From CAZMGV01 sp964565925 (GTDB lineage: Bacteria > JAGRBM01 > JAHCIT01): a stretch of 64,000 bases of DNA. The notes beneath the pieces are model-generated. The model searched no databases, was not told the origin of the DNA, and saw only the letters and a program-made list of their open reading frames with translations. Location: assembly GCA_964565925.1 (NCBI GenBank), contig CAZMGV010000004.1, positions 62,001-126,000 of the forward strand, read 5' to 3'. Of this stretch, positions 59,393 to 64,000 are shown one piece after another (position 1 is the first letter of the stretch; every line of letters begins with the position of its first letter). Position numbers and translations under genes: made by a program.

Positions 59393-60763
59393 TCAGGCGG
59401 GTGCGGGCTGGGCCGGTGCGGCCGCTGCCGGGGGCTTGGCCGCCTGCTGCATGTTCATCGTCATCAGGGTCTGCATGATGTACGGCTTGGCGATCATGAA
59501 CATGTTGGCCGTCTTGTCGATCTGGGTCGCCAGTCCCGACAGCAGCGAAAACGTGCGCCCGTAGAGGATGATGTCGTTCGGGATCGTCACCTGTTCGATC
59601 TTCTCGACCGTCGCCAGAACGTCGTCCCGGATCTTGCGGAAATCCAGGTTCTTCGCCTCCTGCGGCGAGAGATGGAAGTAGTGGTTGAAGAAGTCGCCGA
59701 GAATCGGACGTACGACCTCGAGATCGGCGTCGCCCAGTACGCCCAGATTTTTCAGTGCCGGCAGGAACTTGTTCACATCCCTCGAAAGGAACGCGAATAC
59801 CGCCTGCAGCAGCTTCTGATGAAAGTCCTTCGGGAGTACCTTCACCTGTCCGAAATCCAGCACACAAACGACCGGCTTGCCGTCGATCTTGTTGAACAGG
59901 AGATTCCCCGGGTGCGGGTCCGACTGGAAGACGCCGTGCTCGTACATCATCTTCGTCCAGCCGTTCAGGATGATGGTGAGCATCTCGCGGCGGTCGAGTT
60001 CCAGTTCCTTCATCTTCTCGAAGTTGGTGATCTTGTAGCCATCGAAATATTCGAGGCAGATCACATGCTTTGTGGTGTATTTGCGGATCACGCGGGGGAT
60101 CTTGATCCCGGCGGTATATCCCTTGAAATTGTTGCCGATGGTCTCGCAGTAACTGGCTTCCTGCTCGTAGGACAGCTCGGTTGAAAGCGCCTGCGACATT
60201 TCCCGGCCGATCACCGACAGGTCCGTACGCGGCAGGAAGATGTTGAACAGCTTCACCGCCGTGCGGAGCATCCAGAGATCGACCTTGAGCTTGAACTCGA
60301 TATCGGGGTGCTGGATCTTCAGGACGACGTCCTCGTCGTCCCGGGTCCGCGCACGATGCACCTGCCCGAAGCTGGCGGCGGCCAGCGCGTTGTGGTCGAT
60401 CCAGTTGAAAATCTCGTCCGGGTCACCGCCCAGTTCGTGCCTGAGCGTCTTCTCGATATAGGGCCACGGGGTCGCCGGGACCTTGTCCTGCAGCAGCGCC
60501 AGTTCCTGGATCCACTCCTTCGGCATCACGTCCACGCGCGCCGAGACGAGCTGTCCGACCTTGATCATGCCGCCCTTCAGTTTCACCGCCATGCGGTAAA
60601 ACCGTTGGGCGTACATCCGGTGAACCTCGCGCCACCGTTCGCGTTTGGTCTTGATGCCGAACCATTTGCGGCGGTACCAGAAGTAGACATAGTGCAGGTA
60701 CATAGGAAGCAGGGTTCCGGCGATGAGGCTGAACCGCTGGATAGTGGCAAAAAACTGTCTCAC
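59393..60763 (-). CDS. ABC1/UbiB-type atypical kinase (AarF family)
   Basis: At 456 residues it has the UbiB/ABC1 signatures: the KxGQ-type KGGMIKVGQLVSARVDVMP, the Ala-rich nucleotide loop AAASFGQVHRART, VVLKIQHPDIE, LSYEQEASYCETIGNNF, SDPHPGNLLF and VLDFGQVKVL. The family acts in ubiquinone or lipid metabolism and hydrolyses ATP. A C-terminal Ala/Pro-rich tail follows. GTG start. It lies 38 bases after the PhaC-like gene. Confidence 0.9.
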   Translation of the reverse strand: MRQFFATIQRFSLIAGTLLPMYLHYVYFWYRRKWFGIKTKRERWREVHRMYAQRFYRMAVKLKGGMIKVGQLVSARVDVMPKEWIQELALLQDKVPATPWPYIEKTLRHELGGDPDEIFNWIDHNALAAASFGQVHRARTRDDEDVVLKIQHPDIEFKLKVDLWMLRTAVKLFNIFLPRTDLSVIGREMSQALSTELSYEQEASYCETIGNNFKGYTAGIKIPRVIRKYTTKHVICLEYFDGYKITNFEKMKELELDRREMLTIILNGWTKMMYEHGVFQSDPHPGNLLFNKIDGKPVVCVLDFGQVKVLPKDFHQKLLQAVFAFLSRDVNKFLPALKNLGVLGDADLEVVRPILGDFFNHYFHLSPQEAKNLDFRKIRDDVLATVEKIEQVTIPNDIILYGRTFSLLSGLATQIDKTANMFMIAKPYIMQTLMTMNMQQAAKPPAAAAPAQPAPA

Positions 60764-60801
60764 AGAAGGATTCCGTTCTCCGGGGTGCCTGGGCGACCGG
60801 G

Positions 60802-61836
60802 TCAGCTGCGTTCAGCCAGCCAGAGCGCCATCGGCGTCCATACATGTTTCACGGCGCGGGATCCGGTGACGAGACCGATATGGCCCACCGGAACATGAAT
60901 ACTTTTCTTGTCTTTCGACCCGACCAGTCCGATCAGCGCCTCGACCGACTCCGGCGCCGCCACCTTGTCCGTCGTTCCGACAAAAAGCAGCAGGTTGGAT
61001 TCCACTTTTGAGAGATCGACCTTGCGGCCCTTCATCGTGAGTTGGCCCCGGCGGACCTTGTCGGCGCCGATGAACTCCGTGACGAACTGGACGAACGCTT
61101 CCTGCGGGTAGGCGATAAAGCCCCGGCCCCAGTCCCGGATCGTCTCGAACCCGGCGACATATTCCCGGTCCCAGTAGTTCATCAGCAGGTTGAGGTAACG
61201 GGTCGCCAGTCCGAACGGCGCCAGCATCTCGAATCCCACGCGCGGAAGCACTGGCGGCAGATTGCCCATCCGTTCCATGACGGCAGGCAACCCCGCGCCG
61301 AATACCTTCACCAGGATATTCATGGGGAACATCTTGGAGAAATCGAACGGGCTGCCGAGCACGACCGCATTCTTCAGGTGCGAGTCCTTCTGGTACACGG
61401 AGGCGTAGAGCATGCTCATGATCCCGCCCATGGACCAGCCGATCGTCGAGACGGAATCCTCGCCCGTGTGCTCGCAGATTTTCTCGACAGCTTTCGGGAT
61501 GAAATCCGTGACGTAGTCGTCCACCCGGATCGTCGTGTCGGCATCGGTCGGAGACCCGAAATCCACGAGAAAGACATCGAACCCCGCGTCCAGCAGGAAA
61601 TGCACCAGTGAATGGCCGGGCCTCAGGTCGAAAATATCGGGGTTCACCATCAGCGGCGGAATAATGAGAACCGGAGTCCGGTAGGTCCGTTCCGTCGAGG
61701 CGTGATAACGCAGCAGCGTGGCGTTTTCCCACATGAAAATGGTCCGCGAGAACGACCGGACCTGCGGCGTCAGCGGGCCAAGCACCGCGCGCTCCACCAG
61801 ATGGGCGGCGCCCAGGGCGGTGCGTCTCGCGGTCAT
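60802..61836 (-). CDS. PhaC-like alpha/beta hydrolase with Ser nucleophile
   Basis: At 344 residues it has the polyhydroxyalkanoate-synthase layout: TPVLIIPPLMVNPDIFDLRPGHSLVHFLLDAGFDVFLVDFG (in parts: VLIIPPLMVNPDIFDL, DVFLVDFGSP), TTIRVDDYVTDFIPKAVE, VGTTDKVAAPESVEAL and the C-terminal GHIGLVTGSRA. The elbow reads IGWSMGGIMSML, with Ser in place of the catalytic Cys of true PhaC (GxCxG). It may be a depolymerase, esterase or atypical synthase. ATG 61836 is chosen; the frame is open further but not family-like. Confidence 0.82.
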   Translation of the reverse strand: MTARRTALGAAHLVERAVLGPLTPQVRSFSRTIFMWENATLLRYHASTERTYRTPVLIIPPLMVNPDIFDLRPGHSLVHFLLDAGFDVFLVDFGSPTDADTTIRVDDYVTDFIPKAVEKICEHTGEDSVSTIGWSMGGIMSMLYASVYQKDSHLKNAVVLGSPFDFSKMFPMNILVKVFGAGLPAVMERMGNLPPVLPRVGFEMLAPFGLATRYLNLLMNYWDREYVAGFETIRDWGRGFIAYPQEAFVQFVTEFIGADKVRRGQLTMKGRKVDLSKVESNLLLFVGTTDKVAAPESVEALIGLVGSKDKKSIHVPVGHIGLVTGSRAVKHVWTPMALWLAERS

Positions 61837-61974
61837 GACGGGGCGTATGTTCAGGTTCGTCGCCACAGCAACCCGCTTGGATACCCGACGTCTGCCGGGG
61901 CGGCAAGCCGTATCCGGGGGTAACGGGGCAATCCAGGGCCGCCCGGGGCATACGACGGCCTGCCCTTGCGGCGG

Positions 61975-63222
61975 GTGGTACCGGAGCGCTATTTCACCGG
62001 TGTGCCACTCCCCCGGATAAATGAGTTTCTGGATAGCCTTGCCGGCGCCGCCAATAGCGACGGCTCCGGTCGGCAGCTCGCCGAGCGGCATCTGGGATTT
62101 CTCGAAGCCTACCTCGAAGGCCAGCCCCCCGACCGGTACGATCCGTCACAGGCGGCATGGTTCGGACTTTTTCTGGACGGCCGCGGCCTCCAGATGAGCG
62201 AGCGTGAACAGGCCCTTGCGACCGCCCTCGCCTACCGGAAGTTCCTTGGCGGTGATCTCCCTTCCGGCAATGTAAATGAGGCACCGCCCAAAGAGGTGTC
62301 CGACCGCTTCAAGCCGGGTCCTTCGACCGGGCCGCCGCCCAAACCGGGCTGGAAGAAAAAGCTGATGGCGGGAAAGACTGCCCCTGCCGGAGGGGCGGGA
62401 CCGGCGGGACCGGCGGGAGCGAAACGGAGCGGGACCTCGCTACTGGCCGCCCTGCTGATACCCGTCGCCATTATCGGCGCTTTCTACTGGGGTTTCATCA
62501 GGGTTCCGCTCAACGATTTCGAGTACGATATCACCCAGCGCCTACGTGCCAACAGCGCCGCGGACAATCCCACGTTCGGGGCATGGGTGCAGGCGGAAGC
62601 CGCCCGCCGTGGTCTGGACATCATCCCGGAGCAGTCTTCCTCGAAACTCGTCTCGATGCACGAATACATGATGGAGAGTGAACCGGTTTATGCCATGGAT
62701 CTGCGGGTGGGCACGCGGATCCACCTGCCCTTCGGGCTCAGCTGGACCCGCATCCTCCGTATCGAGACCGAAACCTATGTGCAGCCCGGCGACTGGCCGC
62801 CCGCGCCGCCGGCCAATGCCCAGCCGCCTCAACAGCGGACGGTTGCGCCGGCGCCGGACCATGCGAATATCCCGCGCAAGCCTTATGAACCGGTATTGAG
62901 CGCCCTTGAAGCTTCCCGGGCCAACGCCTTCAAGTTCTATCAGGACAATCCCGAGGAAGCGGAAAAGCTGCTCCGGACGGAGATCACGAAAATCGGCGAA
63001 ATGATCGACGCGCTTCCGGCGACCGAGCTTCCCGAGGAACTGATCGTCCGGTCGGATCTGAAAACGAGTGTCGACCGGCTCCGGTCGGTCGCCAACGCCA
63101 TTAACCAGTTCAACCGGAAGCTGCTTGACGTGAAGCGGCTGCGCCAGAGCGTCGACACGTCGCTCGCCCAGGGCGAATATTATCAGAGGAAAGCCGACAG
63201 CCAGCTTTATTCCGAACCGTGA
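61975..63222 (+). CDS. Unknown single-pass membrane protein before the GT51 gene
   Basis: At about 415 residues it has a helical N-terminus (INEFLDSLAGAANSDGSG, LGFLEAYLEGQPPDRYDP), a Gly/Pro/Lys-rich linker and one membrane helix (SLLAALLIPVAIIGAFYWGF). A periplasmic part has a long coiled coil (EKLLRTEITKIGEMIDALP). The start is uncertain among TTG 61966, GTG 61975 and GTG 62002. The stop overlaps the GT51 gene by 4 bases (GTGA), which suggests a partner role. Family not recognised. Confidence 0.6.
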   Translation: MVPERYFTGVPLPRINEFLDSLAGAANSDGSGRQLAERHLGFLEAYLEGQPPDRYDPSQAAWFGLFLDGRGLQMSEREQALATALAYRKFLGGDLPSGNVNEAPPKEVSDRFKPGPSTGPPPKPGWKKKLMAGKTAPAGGAGPAGPAGAKRSGTSLLAALLIPVAIIGAFYWGFIRVPLNDFEYDITQRLRANSAADNPTFGAWVQAEAARRGLDIIPEQSSSKLVSMHEYMMESEPVYAMDLRVGTRIHLPFGLSWTRILRIETETYVQPGDWPPAPPANAQPPQQRTVAPAPDHANIPRKPYEPVLSALEASRANAFKFYQDNPEEAEKLLRTEITKIGEMIDALPATELPEELIVRSDLKTSVDRLRSVANAINQFNRKLLDVKRLRQSVDTSLAQGEYYQRKADSQLYSEP

Positions 63223-64000
63223 GCCGCAAGCGCCCCTTTCTGACATTGCTGGCCCTGGTCTCGCTTGCGGGACTGGTGGTCGTCAGCGCGCTGGCTACCG
63301 CCGCCTATCAGGCGCTGATCAAAAAATACCCGGGCGAGCACATCGAGCGCGAATACATTCTCTCGGTGCTGGCGCGGGAGAGCCCGATCTACGCGTCCGA
63401 CCGGACGACGAAGATCGGCGCTTTCTTCGGCGTCGAACACCGCGACTACGTCACGCTGGACCGTATTCCGGTGAACCTGCGCCATGCCATCGTTTCGTCC
63501 GAGGACAAGTATTTCTACAAGCACCCGGGGTTCAACCCGTTCGCCATCGCCGGGGCGATGGTGGCGAACCTAAAAGCCGGCAAGGCGGTGCGCGGCGGAT
63601 CGACCATCACCCAGCAGACGGCCAAAAACCTCTACAACCGGCAGGGCCGCTCGCTGAAGGAAAAACTGCGCGAACTCTCGAACGCGCTGAAACTCGAAGC
63701 GCATTATTCCAAGGACGAGATCCTCGAGTTCTATCTCAACCAGTTCCACGTGAACGCCAACGGGCGCGGCGTCGGAGTCGCCGCCCGCCATTTCTTCGAC
63801 AAGGACGTGAGCGATCTAGATCTCGTCGAGTGCGCCTTCATCGCCGGCAGCGTGAAGGGTCCCATGCTCTACGACCCGTTCTCCACGACCGACCCTGACC
63901 GCCGCGACCGCAATATCCAGCGGGCCAACGCCCGCAAGGATTATGTGATCCGGCGGATGTTCGAGGACGGCTATATCTCGAAGCCGGAGTTTGAAACCGC
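63219..64000 (+). CDS. GT51 peptidoglycan glycosyltransferase (PBP1-like), truncated by window end
   Basis: The first 260 residues are seen. An N-terminal membrane anchor (FLTLLALVSLAGLVVVSALA) precedes the GT51 domain with AIVSSEDKYFYKHPGF (catalytic Glu), GGSTITQQTAKNLY, LNQFHVNANGRGVGVAARHFF and VECAFIAGSVKGP. The GTG start overlaps the upstream stop by 4 bases. It polymerises lipid II outside the inner membrane. Whether a transpeptidase domain follows cannot be seen. Confidence 0.92.
   Translation, partial: MSRKRPFLTLLALVSLAGLVVVSALATAAYQALIKKYPGEHIEREYILSVLARESPIYASDRTTKIGAFFGVEHRDYVTLDRIPVNLRHAIVSSEDKYFYKHPGFNPFAIAGAMVANLKAGKAVRGGSTITQQTAKNLYNRQGRSLKEKLRELSNALKLEAHYSKDEILEFYLNQFHVNANGRGVGVAARHFFDKDVSDLDLVECAFIAGSVKGPMLYDPFSTTDPDRRDRNIQRANARKDYVIRRMFEDGYISKPEFET

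Overview
This window looks like a chromosomal stretch of a GC-rich, diderm bacterium of deltaproteobacterial grade (Myxococcota, Bdellovibrionota, Desulfobacterota or a related uncultured lineage). The diderm call rests on many lipoprotein signals, Lgt and LspA, an OmpA-like protein, a predicted outer-membrane barrel and GT51 machinery. The deltaproteobacterial guess rests on the L3 sequence style, the GldA/F/G plus DUF4340 cassette, a stand-alone MshEN protein and a metallo-mystery pair. I could run no database search, so the taxonomy is inference. I recognised no tRNA, rRNA, CRISPR array or insertion sequence.

Layout. 1-5.7 kb (+): the end of a c-di-AMP synthase gene (cdaA), cdaR, glmM, pdxJ, nnr and a YkgJ-type cysteine-cluster protein. 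5.7-11.6 kb (-): a peroxiredoxin-like protein, lgt-lspA-ileS, and an orphan rplC with its own promoter and structured leader. 11.6-16.2 kb (-): a GldA/GldF/GldG-type ABC exporter with a DUF4340 protein. 16.4-26.8 kb (+): MshEN protein, xseA, ribF, aroE, an RND/MMPL exporter, an aldo/keto reductase fused to a chlorite-dismutase/HemQ domain, and a patatin. 26.8-32.7 kb (-): a copper-type metallo-mystery pair (MbnP/MbnH) with a Cys-motif barrel, an extra lipoprotein and a RegB/RegA redox two-component system. Two matches to the RegA/RegR box lie in its promoter regions.

32.8-49.2 kb, mostly (-): GST (+), a Mu gp27-like gene interrupted by a palindromic repeat, cell-envelope lipoproteins, Ppx/GppA, a cNMP-binding protein, a gamma-class carbonic-anhydrase-like protein, cdsA, an AT-richer unknown membrane protein, GNAT-BFN-miaB, a rhodanese, an SRPBCC protein, rplM-rpsI and a 943-residue lipoprotein. 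49.4-64 kb: a CobS-like protein with a degenerate active site, a JAMM protein, a Tat/lipoprotein superoxide reductase, a 7TM-GAF histidine kinase with an NtrC-type regulator, a kexin-like subtilase beside a separately encoded propeptide-like protein, PilZ, an ABC1 kinase, a PhaC-like hydrolase with Ser in place of Cys, a membrane protein and a truncated GT51 transglycosylase.

The most distinctive block is the 26.8-32.7 kb island. A redox sensor pair appears to control a periplasmic diheme enzyme and its copper-binding partner, plus a barrel and a lipoprotein not usually described with that pair. Next come the AKR-HemQ fusion, the split subtilase propeptide and the orphan rplC.
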